Shown one piece after another: positions 55,167-63,760 of a stretch of DNA of 64,000 nucleotides. A program made the translations under genes and the position numbers. Under the pieces are notes generated by a model. It did no database searches, had not been told where the DNA came from, and saw only the letters and a program-made list of their open reading frames with translations. The DNA is from Endozoicomonas sp. ISHI1 (GTDB lineage Bacteria > Pseudomonadota > Gammaproteobacteria > Pseudomonadales > Endozoicomonadaceae), in the NCBI RefSeq assembly GCF_024606225.1, contig NZ_JAGRPU010000025.1:1-64000 (forward strand), written 5' to 3'. Each line of letters starts with the position of its first letter. Position 1 is the first letter of the stretch.

Positions 55167-55205
55167 TCTATCCTTTCTCTCTGTAAAACACAATGCAAGG
55201 ATGGA
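55167..55205 (+). promoter_or_regulatory. 39-bp inverted repeat before ZF-27
   Basis: Arms TCTATCCTT and AAGGATGGA pair with one wobble. The start slot at 55206 reads TTT. The nearby ATG at 55201 is out of frame with the gene. Confidence 0.55.
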
Positions 55206-56377
55206 TTTATTAAAAACTCTCTCTTTACGGCACTGCTGTTGTTGCTACTGTTGCTACTGTTGCTACTGTTGCTACTGTTGCTACTAAAGCTGTTGTCTGT
55301 CGTCTGTCAGGCCGAGCCGTTGACAGAACGTTTTGTTGTCGAGCTTGAACAGAATGCAGTTTTTACAAACCAGAGCTTTTCTGTAAAGGATTACCAGCAT
55401 AAATGGCCGGACAGCCCGTCAGACATTACCGATACAAACGGCTATGCAAGATCAGATTTACCGCTTGACGAAAAACGACACAAACTTGTCGGTTACGGGG
55501 TAAAAACCACCCTTATTGAATCAATTTCATGGCAATGGCTTTGCGCTACTCATCTGCTGGTTCGTTACAAACTGATCTTGACCACCAAAGACTCTCCTCT
55601 GTTTTACACCCCTTATTCATGGGTGCCTGTAGAAGATGTTTGGGTGTGAATTGTTTCATCCACCCCTGTTACGGCGTTTGCCAATTCCGATCATCATCTG
55701 ATGGCAGAGAGCCCGCTCGATCGCAGCTGGATTCCCTGGAAAATTTGACAAGCCACACAGAAGCTATCACCGGACAAAGCTCACGCACCGATTTGGTCAA
55801 TAGACACGGCCATAGCTACAAAAGTCATTCTGATACTATGCAGAATATATATTCCAATGAAACGTCGCTTTTCGAAATGTCGTTTACCCTGTCCACACCC
55901 CCACCAAGAACCTCAGAAACAGAGCAAACAACAGAATCATTCCAATTGGACCAGACCCAGACTAAGATGTTATTGTCGTCTAACAACAGCGTAAAGCACC
56001 ATGGTCAACATACCTGTGACGTGACCGTCTTCGGGGAGGATAGTCAACCGCGACTCTGCGAGACAGTCTGCAAGAATGCCAGAGTCCTGTCGGATCACAA
56101 AAGAAGATTCCACACCGCACAACAGACCTGTGACGAGATGGTATTCGAAGAAGATTGCCAGCAGCGCCCGTGCGGAAAGACGTGCAAGAATATTCGATCT
56201 CTTTCGGTTCACAAAAGCAAATACCACACCGGTCAGGCAACCTGTAACGAAATCTTGGCCGAAGAGGATCGCCGACCGCGGAGATGCGGGACGATTTGCA
56301 AGAGTGCTAAAGCCCTGACGGAGCATAGAAGCATGCATCGAAAGCGCAAGCGCGTTCAGGTGCACTTCTCCCAATGA
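55206..56377 (+). pseudogene. ZF-27: last array copy, no start codon, internal deletion
   Basis: The start slot is TTT. The signal peptide contains a long Leu run encoded by a nine-base repeat. The N-domain reads through SWQWLCATHLLVRYKLIL to YSWVPVEDVWV* at 55649. A deletion of a few hundred bases then joins it, out of frame, to the Cys motif (NCFIHPCYGVCQF). The second frame continues to 56377 with a linker resembling ZF-12 and three fingers ending RKRKRVQVHFSQ. The downstream half could be translated from an internal start, but no ribosome binding site stands out. It ends three bases from the convergent diguanylate cyclase gene and marks the array boundary. Confidence 0.82.
55241..55290 (+). 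repeat. Nine-base repeat TTGCTACTG in the ZF-27 signal peptide
   Basis: About five copies of TTGCTACTG encode a Leu-only stretch. The unit is a multiple of three, so slippage changes the length of the hydrophobic core without shifting frame. Confidence 0.8.
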
Positions 56378-56380
56378 ACA

Positions 56381-57745
56381 CTAGTTGCCCTCTTCTGCCT
56401 GCTCCCTCTCTCCACTGTCGAGCTCAGATGCCAGCCGATAATCATCCCGTCCGCTTTTCTTGGCCACATACATGGCCTGATCAGCAGCCTTGAGCAGAGC
56501 TTCGGCATCAGTGCCGGTATCTTCTGATGTCGCAATTCCGATACTGGTGCCTACGTGTCTGGCTTCGCCATTCAGATCGTGGGGTTCACGGATTGTGGTG
56601 AGAATCTTCTCAGCAATCAGTTTGGCGTCCGATGCTTCCGCCACATCATCCAGAATGATGGCAAACTCATCCCCCCCTAACCTGGCAACCAGGTCACCTT
56701 CACGCACACATTCCTGCAACCTTTGTGACACACTTCTCAGCAGAAGATCTCCGGCATCGTGCCCAAGGGTATCGTTAATTTCCTTGAAGTGATCCAGATC
56801 AAGGTACATGACAGCAGTGCTCTTATTCCGCCTCTGACTCCTGGCTAATGAAGCACCCAGAAACTCTTTGAACAGTGTCCGATTAGCCAGCCCTGTCAAA
56901 CTGTCGTACTTCGCCATCAGCAACAACTGATTTTCCAGCTTCTTGCGCTCGGTAATGTCTTGAAACAATAAAACGCAACCCTGCACTTCCTGCCTGTCAT
57001 TAACAATAGCCGCCATATTGTATTCAGCATCAAAGTGGCTTCCGGAAAGTGTCCAAAGTTGTCTATCTGATGTATGAAAGACACCTCCAGCGACCATCGT
57101 ATTCTCAAGTATTTCTGACTCTTGCCACTTTTCCAGAGCCTCTTCCCCTTTAGCGTCGTATACAAACTGACTGATGTGTTTTCCCAACAGATTTTCTTCT
57201 GTTCCTCCAAGCATGGCGCAGGCGGTTGGATTGATGAACGAAATCTTGCCATCGGGATCAAGACCGGCGATGCCTTCACCGGCATTATCCAGCAACAACT
57301 TATTCTTTCGGCTGATCCAGCGAAGCTCCCTTGAGACTTGCTCTAGCTCAATCCGCTGTTCTTCCAGCTGCAGAAACACCTTAACCTTGCCCAACAAGAT
57401 ATCCGGATTGATGGGTTTTGGCAGATAATCAACCGCACCCGCCTGATAGCCTTTACTGATGTAGGACTGATCCTTGTTTATGGCGGTGACAAAAATGATA
57501 GGAATATTGGCTGTCTGCTTGTTGCTGTGCAGCAAAGTCGCCGTCTCAAAACCGTCCATGCCCGGCATCTGCACATCCAGAAGGATCACCGCAAAATGGT
57601 GATGAAGCACTTCTGATAAAGCCGCTTCACCAGAGTCCACTTTATGTATTTCGGCTCCCAACGGCTTGAGAAGCTTGTTCATGGCCAGCAGATTCTCAGG
57701 ACGATCATCCACGACCAGAATTTTGACTTTCGGCTTGTCATCCAT
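56381..57745 (-). CDS. REC-PAS-GGDEF response regulator (diguanylate cyclase)
   Basis: 454 aa. The N-terminal receiver has the phospho-acceptor Asp57 (VILLDVQMPGMDG), the acidic pair in VVDDRPEN, and the conserved Lys in LPKPI. A PAS domain spans about 145-265 (LLLDNAGEGIAGLDPDG ... FQDITERK). The C-terminal GGDEF domain keeps an intact GGDEF at 357-361 and the RxxD inhibitory site (REGD, 348-351). It should therefore be an active, product-inhibited cyclic-di-GMP synthase. No EAL domain. It is the last gene of the operon, 19 bp after cheB, and is probably phosphorylated by the upstream hybrid kinase. Confidence 0.92.
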   Translation of the reverse strand: MDDKPKVKILVVDDRPENLLAMNKLLKPLGAEIHKVDSGEAALSEVLHHHFAVILLDVQMPGMDGFETATLLHSNKQTANIPIIFVTAINKDQSYISKGYQAGAVDYLPKPINPDILLGKVKVFLQLEEQRIELEQVSRELRWISRKNKLLLDNAGEGIAGLDPDGKISFINPTACAMLGGTEENLLGKHISQFVYDAKGEEALEKWQESEILENTMVAGGVFHTSDRQLWTLSGSHFDAEYNMAAIVNDRQEVQGCVLLFQDITERKKLENQLLLMAKYDSLTGLANRTLFKEFLGASLARSQRRNKSTAVMYLDLDHFKEINDTLGHDAGDLLLRSVSQRLQECVREGDLVARLGGDEFAIILDDVAEASDAKLIAEKILTTIREPHDLNGEARHVGTSIGIATSEDTGTDAEALLKAADQAMYVAKKSGRDDYRLASELDSGEREQAEEGN

Positions 57746-57764
57746 GACCGCCCTCCTGACTCAT

Positions 57765-58340
57765 TCATGTCTCAGGTTTGAAATTCTTGGATTTTAAGCA
57801 GACAGCCATATCACTCAAGTCCAGCACATGGTCCACACAACCGGTTGCAATGGCTGATTTGGGCATTGTCGGCACCTCGGCTGTTTCGGGATTCTGGACA
57901 ATGGTTAATCCGCCTGCCTGTTTAACAGCCCTGACACCCTCTGCCCCATCTTTATTGGCGCCCGTTAACAGGACACCCACCACTTGTGTACCAAAAACAT
58001 CGGCAGCAGATTGAAAGAGGACATCCACCGAAGGTCTGGAATGGCAGACCGGGGCATCAATGCTCAGGCTCAGGGTTTCCCTATCTTCAACCTGCAAGTG
58101 GTAACCACCAGGAGCCAGGTAAACATGATTGTCGACCATCTTCTGCTTGTCATAAGCAATACTGACCGGCAGTGGTGATGTTTTCCCCAGAAATTTTGAT
58201 AAGCCTTCTTCATCACCGGACGCCAGGTGTTTGGTAATAATAACGGGATACGAAAAACAGCTTCCCAGTTCCAGAAGCAGGGATTCCAGTGCTGAAAGCC
58301 CTCCGGCTGAGGCTCCGATCACCAATACCCCGTCGCTCAT
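57765..58340 (-). CDS. cheB: CheB-type protein-glutamate methylesterase, catalytic domain only
   Basis: 191 aa from the ATG at 58340. It is the stand-alone CheB esterase domain without the usual N-terminal receiver. The catalytic triad is visible: Ser11 in GASAGG, His38 in ITKHLASG, Asp131 in TGANKDGAEG. The start overlaps the cheR stop by one base (TGATG); a TTG one codon upstream is also possible. Lacking a receiver, its activity must be controlled differently from enteric CheB, perhaps through the kinase or CheR. The likely role is removing methyl groups, possibly from a membrane receptor or the kinase's own coiled coil. Confidence 0.9.
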   Translation of the reverse strand: MSDGVLVIGASAGGLSALESLLLELGSCFSYPVIITKHLASGDEEGLSKFLGKTSPLPVSIAYDKQKMVDNHVYLAPGGYHLQVEDRETLSLSIDAPVCHSRPSVDVLFQSAADVFGTQVVGVLLTGANKDGAEGVRAVKQAGGLTIVQNPETAEVPTMPKSAIATGCVDHVLDLSDMAVCLKSKNFKPET

Positions 58341-59170
58341 CAATTACCCTTTCTGTAGATGCGCTGGTCCCGATCAGTGACTTCCAGCTGATTACCGATT
58401 GAACTGAAGAGAATATTTTCCCGCTTGCCAACACAGAGCACACCTCTGGAACAGAGACTGTCAAATAGCAGTTGCAACACCCGATCCTGTAGCTCCTGAT
58501 TGAAATAAATGAGTACATTTCGACAAAGAATCAGGTTCATTTCCCCGAATACACCATCCGTCACCAGATTATGATTAGCAAAGGTAATATGATCAGCCAG
58601 TCGTCCATTGAACTTCACGGAGTCATATCCTCTGTGAAAGTAGTCTGATAACTCTTTCTTGCCTCCTGTCTTGCGGTAGTTCTCCTCATAGAGAGCCATC
58701 TCGGCTTCCGGATAGATACCGCTTTTGGCATGACGCAATGCCTGATCGTTAAAGTCTGTGGCATAGATCTGACAGCGATCCAGCAGACCCTCTTCATCGA
58801 GAAGAATAGCCATGGAGTAGGCTTCCTGACCACTGGCGCAGCCCGCATGCCAGATTTTGATAAACGGATAGGTTTTCAGAATCGGGACTATGTTCTCCCG
58901 AAGAGACTTGAAGAAATCCGGGTTCCTGAACATCTCTGTCACAACCACCGACATATCTTTAACAAAAACAGCGAAAGCAGACTCGTCATGAAGAAACAAT
59001 GGAATCAAGTCACTGATGTGCTGAACGCCCGACATCTTCATGTGTCTTTTGACACGGCGGATTAAAGATGCTCTGGCATAGCTGCCAAACTGGTAACCAT
59101 ACTTTTCCTGAACAGCACTCAGAAGTAGCTTCAGTTCAAAATCCTGATACGAATCCCCGGGTTCTGTCAT
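58340..59170 (-). CDS. cheR: CheR-type S-adenosylmethionine-dependent methyltransferase
   Basis: 276 aa, the usual length for CheR. The N-terminal helical domain includes the basic stretch RRVKRHMKMSG. The conserved TEMFRNPDFF follows, then the SAM-binding loop (KIWHAGCASGQEAYSMA) and the catalytic-core segments LILCRNVLIYFN and RGVLCVGKRE. No TPR or receiver is attached. It overlaps the kinase gene by four bases (ATGA) and the cheB start by one, so the three are translationally coupled. No cheA or cheW is present here; the target may be the kinase itself or a chemoreceptor elsewhere. Confidence 0.92.
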   Translation of the reverse strand: MTEPGDSYQDFELKLLLSAVQEKYGYQFGSYARASLIRRVKRHMKMSGVQHISDLIPLFLHDESAFAVFVKDMSVVVTEMFRNPDFFKSLRENIVPILKTYPFIKIWHAGCASGQEAYSMAILLDEEGLLDRCQIYATDFNDQALRHAKSGIYPEAEMALYEENYRKTGGKKELSDYFHRGYDSVKFNGRLADHITFANHNLVTDGVFGEMNLILCRNVLIYFNQELQDRVLQLLFDSLCSRGVLCVGKRENILFSSIGNQLEVTDRDQRIYRKGN

Positions 59171-62100
59171 TTGAATAACCAGACCTTCATCATTTCAACC
59201 AGTTTGTCGATCTCCACCGGCTTGGTCATATAGTCATTGGCGCCCGCTTCTATACACTTTGCCTTATCATCGGACATGGCCTTGGCTGTCAGTGCAATGA
59301 CAGGCATACTCTTAAACCGGTCAACTTCACGCATTTTGGTCATGGCTTCATAGCCGTCCATCACCGGCATCATGATGTCCATCAGCACCAGCTCAATACC
59401 CTCTTCTTCATCGAGCTTATCGAGGGCGTTTTGTCCATTATCAGCAATGACCACTTCCAACCCAATTCCCTGCAAGCCCTTGGATAATGCAAAGGTGTTG
59501 CGAAGATCATCATCCACCAGCAGAATTTTATGACCTTCAAGGGATTTGTTATTCACCGACTTAGCTGCAGGCCTTAATTCGGCAGGAGCCGACTTTTCGA
59601 TCGAATGAATGAAAAGGCTGATCTCATCCATCACCCTCTCGGAAGCATAATCCCCCTTCATAACCAGAGCACGGGTATATTTCTGCAGCTCTTTCTGGTC
59701 TTCTGCCGACAACTTCTTATCGGTATGAATGATGATCGATGGCATGTTGTCGCCCATCTTTTCCTGAAGCTTCTGTAAAAACGCCAGTCCACTGCTGTCT
59801 GGTAAATCGACATCCATCACCAGACACTGCCAGTGATTCTCTGACATTGACTGTTCGGCTTCTTCAGCGGATGAAGCCTCGGCGATATTCATCCCTTTTT
59901 CTCTCAGCATTTTCGCCAGGTGTGATCGACTCTCTGCATCAATGTCCAATAACAGAGCATGTTGGATATCTTTTGAGAGAGCCGTTTTAAGCGTGCTGAA
60001 AACCTTTTCCAGGTCACCTACCGACACCGGCTTGACCAGATAACCAACAGCCCCCTGTCGCTCTGACTCATCAGGATCACGTCCCGAAACGATGTGAACC
60101 GGTATATCTTTTGTCATAGCATTCTTCTGCAACTGCCTGAGCACATCTTCACCATCCATATCTGGCAGGCCAAGATCCAGAATAATGGCCATAGGCTGCT
60201 CTTCGATCGCCGTCTGAATCCCTTCCTTACCATTGGCGGCCACCAGACATTGATAACCATGACTGCCGGAAAGCTGTTTGACGATATCCGAGAAATGCTG
60301 ATCATCTTCAATGATCAGAATATTCTTTCCAGCTGTGGACCTTTTCTTTTTGATCGGAGGCTTATCAGCCACAGGAGCCGAGTCAGCTTTAGCTTTTTTT
60401 TCAGCAGGAGCGGAAGCGGCTTTTTGATAACCGTCACTGGTAGCGGGTGAATAACTGTCAGCCGTGACTTTTGCGCCATCAATTGAGCAAACGGCATTAT
60501 CAGGCAGATAAACCGTAAACGTTGTTCCTTCTCCTTCGGCACTCTCTATGCCGATATGACCACCCAACATAGAAGTCAGTTCACGTGAGATTGCCAAACC
60601 TAACCCGGTTCCACCGTACTTTCTGCTGGTTGAACCATCCGCCTGCTGGAATGCCTCAAAGATGGCATCCTGCTTTTCTTCCGGAATGCCTATCCCGGTA
60701 TCCCTGACTGCAAAGGCAACATAGGTTTCGTAGCCATGACCTGCCTTACGGGTTGAGTTGAATACCCGGATATAGACGCCCCCCTGTTCCGTAAACTTAA
60801 AGGCATTAGACAGGAAGTTTTTGATAACCTGCATAACCCTTTGGCTATCGGTGAGAATAACTCTGGTCGTCCCGGGATCTATATCCACAGAGAAATCCAG
60901 TCCCTTGTTTTCAGCCAGAGGTTTGAACAAAGTCCGCATACTGGAGCACAGCTCTTCAATATCCATATCTTCCAGATTGACACTCATCTTGCCGGCTTCA
61001 ACCTTGGACAGATCAAGAATATCATTGATCAAATCGAGAAGTTCCTTCCCACCGCTGTAGATCACTTGTGCGGATTCAATCTGGTCTTCGTTAAGGTTAC
61101 CTTCATCGTTATCTGCCAACATCTGTGCCAGAAGGAGAAGTGAGTTCAAAGGCGTCCGTAATTCATGGGACATATTGGCCAGGAACTCAGACTTGTATTT
61201 ACTGGCCTGTTCCAGCTCTTCTGCCTTCTCTTCCAGGGTTTTTCTTGAAAGCTCAATATCCAGATTTTTTCGTTCAATCTCAGCTTTCTGTTGCTGAAGA
61301 AGCTCGGTTTTTTCTTCCAGCTCAGCGTTAGACTTCTGCATCTCCTCACTCTGGGCTCTTAGCTCCTCCTGGGACTCTTCCAACACTCTGGCCCGGCTTT
61401 CCAATTCATCATTGACAGAACGCAGCTCTTCTTGCTGCTCTTTCATGGCCTCTGATTGCCGCGTGGTCTTTTCGAGCAGCTGATTGACACGGTTACGGTA
61501 TTGGGCAGAATTAATACCGATAGCGACACTTTCCAGAGCATCTTCGAGAAAGCCCCTCTGTTCATGCGTCAGCTCCCTGATAAGGGCAAACTCCAGAACT
61601 CCCTTAACTTCTCCCTCATAAACAAGCGGTACGGTAATAATCACTTTGGGAGACGTATTGCCCAATCCCGATTCAATTTTGATGTAATCTTCGGGAATGC
61701 CGGTCAACTCAATGGCCTGCTTCTCCAAAGCCGCCTGACCTACCAGACCTTCCCCGATCTCAAAAATGTTTTTGTTCTGCTGGCGTTTTTGCCAGGCAAA
61801 AGATGCCATCAGCTGCAATCGCTTCTCATCATCCATGACATACATGGCACCTGTCTGCATATGCAGGTAGCGGGCAAGGTAGGAGACGATGTTCTTACAG
61901 ACCTCTGATAGCTCCTGCTCTCCCCTCATGCAGTTATTCAAACCTGCCAGACCTTCCTGCTGCCAGCTCTTGCGATCGTTATCACTGATAACATTTCTCA
62001 ACTTCTCCGTCATCTCAGAGAAGCTGCGACTAAGGTCACTGATTTCATTGTGACCGCTGAGTACAGCACCCTGAGCATAATCACCCGACGCAACCCGATT

Positions 62101-63348
62101 AACCCAGGCAGTGATGGTTCTGATCGGTCTGACCAATCTTCGGGTAATGACCAGTGCAATCAGAATGACAATCAGGGCGGTAATCGCTGTGATATAGATC
62201 AGGCGATTTCTGAACTCAACAACAGAGACAAAGGCATCTTTCTGGCTCACTTCAGAGATAAGAGCCATAGGTGTGCCGGCGACCTCAATGGCATAAAAGG
62301 TTCCCAGAACACTCTCTTGATAGACATTGGTGTAGCTCTTGATATGAAAATGTTGATCGCCTTTATGACTGCCGGAGACATCTGAGTGAAGATCGAGTTC
62401 TCCACCAAAAAGTTCATTCAGCTCTGCATCGCTATCAAGACCGTGACTTTGATCATCCATGTTATGATCATGAAGTTCATGGAATACGCCATCGGTATCA
62501 ACATGAGCCAACCAGTCCTGAGTCAGGATATTATCTGCCTTCAATATCATGGACTGGCTTGAATCCAGATCTGTACCGTAGCGAATGTAGCCATCATCAC
62601 CAATAAGATAGGATTTCAGAACATCACTAAACTGGTTTTCGCTCTCAAAAATGTTTTGAACGTTATGAGCCAGTATCTGAACCGCCAGAAAGCCGATTGT
62701 TTCCTCTTTCTCATCCACCAGCGGCAGAATAAAGAAACTGACCTTCTGATCTCCAATGGGTGGATACGCAGTCACATCAGCATACTTGGGAACTACCTCT
62801 TTAAGGCTTTCACGGGCCGCTTTTGCAAGTGAGGTATTGGCAAGAGCCCCAATGAAAAGGTTTTTGCCCAGATCACTGTAGGCATTCACGGTATAAAGAA
62901 TATTACCTTCAGTATCCCCCAAAATCAGATCGGAGTAATCGTAGTAACGTAAAAAGTCCACAAACTCACTGGAGTACTGATTCAGAATCTGATTATAACT
63001 GTCAGAATTAATGAACATTTCCGGTGATTTCTTAAGAGCCTTGCGACTCTCAATCAGATGTGACAGAAACTCCCGGGCCACTCCGGCCTTGATAAACAGG
63101 TTGGTGACTACCGAGTCAAAATAATCATTAATTTGCTGACTCAATAGCTGGTTGACAGTACTCAACTGTTCATAACGACTTTGAACGATGGTTTGTTTAC
63201 CTTGACGGTATTCATTGAAACCAATCACCGTAATAGGTCCCAGCGACAAAACCATGAACCAGACAAAGAGTGTGACCGATAGACCATGCCTGAATTTTCT
63301 ATCAGATGATTGTTGTGAATCCTGCATTTGTCTGGCCATCCCTGCCAC
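59167..63348 (-). CDS. Hybrid sensor histidine kinase with three receiver domains
   Basis: 1393 aa counted from the GTG at 63348; Met4 (63339) or Met8 (63327) are alternative starts. Order: TM1 (about 24-44); a large periplasmic Cache-like sensor region (45-370) with a His-rich segment (290-336); TM2 (about 383-402); HAMP (403-455); GAF (about 470-615); coiled coil (620-715); HisKA with His728 in SHELRTPL; and HATPase (NAFKFT, DTGIGIP, GGTGLGLAIS). Receiver 1 has Asp1058 (IILDLGLPDMDG), receiver 2 Asp1179 (VMDVDLPDSSG) and receiver 3 Asp1324 (LVLMDIMMPVMDGYEAM). Receiver 2 looks degenerate: LLLDIDAE replaces the usual acidic pair and there is no clear KP. It is first in the operon with cheR, cheB and the diguanylate cyclase. 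Confidence 0.92.
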   Translation of the reverse strand: MAGMARQMQDSQQSSDRKFRHGLSVTLFVWFMVLSLGPITVIGFNEYRQGKQTIVQSRYEQLSTVNQLLSQQINDYFDSVVTNLFIKAGVAREFLSHLIESRKALKKSPEMFINSDSYNQILNQYSSEFVDFLRYYDYSDLILGDTEGNILYTVNAYSDLGKNLFIGALANTSLAKAARESLKEVVPKYADVTAYPPIGDQKVSFFILPLVDEKEETIGFLAVQILAHNVQNIFESENQFSDVLKSYLIGDDGYIRYGTDLDSSQSMILKADNILTQDWLAHVDTDGVFHELHDHNMDDQSHGLDSDAELNELFGGELDLHSDVSGSHKGDQHFHIKSYTNVYQESVLGTFYAIEVAGTPMALISEVSQKDAFVSVVEFRNRLIYITAITALIVILIALVITRRLVRPIRTITAWVNRVASGDYAQGAVLSGHNEISDLSRSFSEMTEKLRNVISDNDRKSWQQEGLAGLNNCMRGEQELSEVCKNIVSYLARYLHMQTGAMYVMDDEKRLQLMASFAWQKRQQNKNIFEIGEGLVGQAALEKQAIELTGIPEDYIKIESGLGNTSPKVIITVPLVYEGEVKGVLEFALIRELTHEQRGFLEDALESVAIGINSAQYRNRVNQLLEKTTRQSEAMKEQQEELRSVNDELESRARVLEESQEELRAQSEEMQKSNAELEEKTELLQQQKAEIERKNLDIELSRKTLEEKAEELEQASKYKSEFLANMSHELRTPLNSLLLLAQMLADNDEGNLNEDQIESAQVIYSGGKELLDLINDILDLSKVEAGKMSVNLEDMDIEELCSSMRTLFKPLAENKGLDFSVDIDPGTTRVILTDSQRVMQVIKNFLSNAFKFTEQGGVYIRVFNSTRKAGHGYETYVAFAVRDTGIGIPEEKQDAIFEAFQQADGSTSRKYGGTGLGLAISRELTSMLGGHIGIESAEGEGTTFTVYLPDNAVCSIDGAKVTADSYSPATSDGYQKAASAPAEKKAKADSAPVADKPPIKKKRSTAGKNILIIEDDQHFSDIVKQLSGSHGYQCLVAANGKEGIQTAIEEQPMAIILDLGLPDMDGEDVLRQLQKNAMTKDIPVHIVSGRDPDESERQGAVGYLVKPVSVGDLEKVFSTLKTALSKDIQHALLLDIDAESRSHLAKMLREKGMNIAEASSAEEAEQSMSENHWQCLVMDVDLPDSSGLAFLQKLQEKMGDNMPSIIIHTDKKLSAEDQKELQKYTRALVMKGDYASERVMDEISLFIHSIEKSAPAELRPAAKSVNNKSLEGHKILLVDDDLRNTFALSKGLQGIGLEVVIADNGQNALDKLDEEEGIELVLMDIMMPVMDGYEAMTKMREVDRFKSMPVIALTAKAMSDDKAKCIEAGANDYMTKPVEIDKLVEMMKVWLFK

Positions 63349-63760
63349 TTAAATCCCAGTATGTAAGGTGTAATGCGCCTACCGCCAGAATTGCGAGACT
63401 TCAGCGGTTTATCCCTTATTGCATCGCCTATTTAAGGTAAAGTTTTAGAGCCGGTAAGCAGGAAAATAACACCGGTTATCCAATGGTGCTGGCAGAGCCT
63501 TGTCCCACATCACCGGAGGAAAAAGCCCTTTACCGCTGACGGAAGCAGTTTCCACAGATAAGAATACAGAATCGATTAAGAGCCCTTGTCCAAAAAAAAG
63601 CTTAAGATCTGATAATGGCTACGGCTCATACCCTGAAGATACAGGCCTCCAAAAGCAAGATATCGCTGCTGAAACAGTAAACAGTGCAATGCCCCGGCAA
63701 ACCCGCTAGATTAGGTTAAATTCAGGCAATTAATCAGCACAGACAAAGCAGATTAAGGCT
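63349..63760. other. Intergenic region upstream of the kinase operon
   Basis: About 410 bases between the kinase start (- strand) and the ATPase fragment (+ strand). It must hold the operon promoter, but I cannot pick a convincing -35/-10 pair. A short inverted pair CCGGT...ACCGG lies at about 63452-63475. The 69-codon frame at 63500-63709 has no recognisable motif or ribosome binding site and is not called. Confidence 0.5.

Noticed and set aside
1132-55205. The 39-bp repeats as integron attC or recombinase sites
   Set aside because: They lack the attC core sites and lie between promoter-like sequence and start codon and not at gene 3' ends; no integrase is present. Recombination through them remains possible by homology only.
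233-56377. Eukaryotic contamination (a zinc-finger gene cluster)
   Set aside because: No introns; genes are Sec-signal-bearing with ribosome-binding-like sequences, bacterial IS relics lie between them, and the array abuts a normal bacterial CheR/CheB operon three bases away.
63500-63709. A 69-codon open frame upstream of the kinase operon
   Set aside because: No motif, no ribosome binding site, low-complexity composition; more likely chance.
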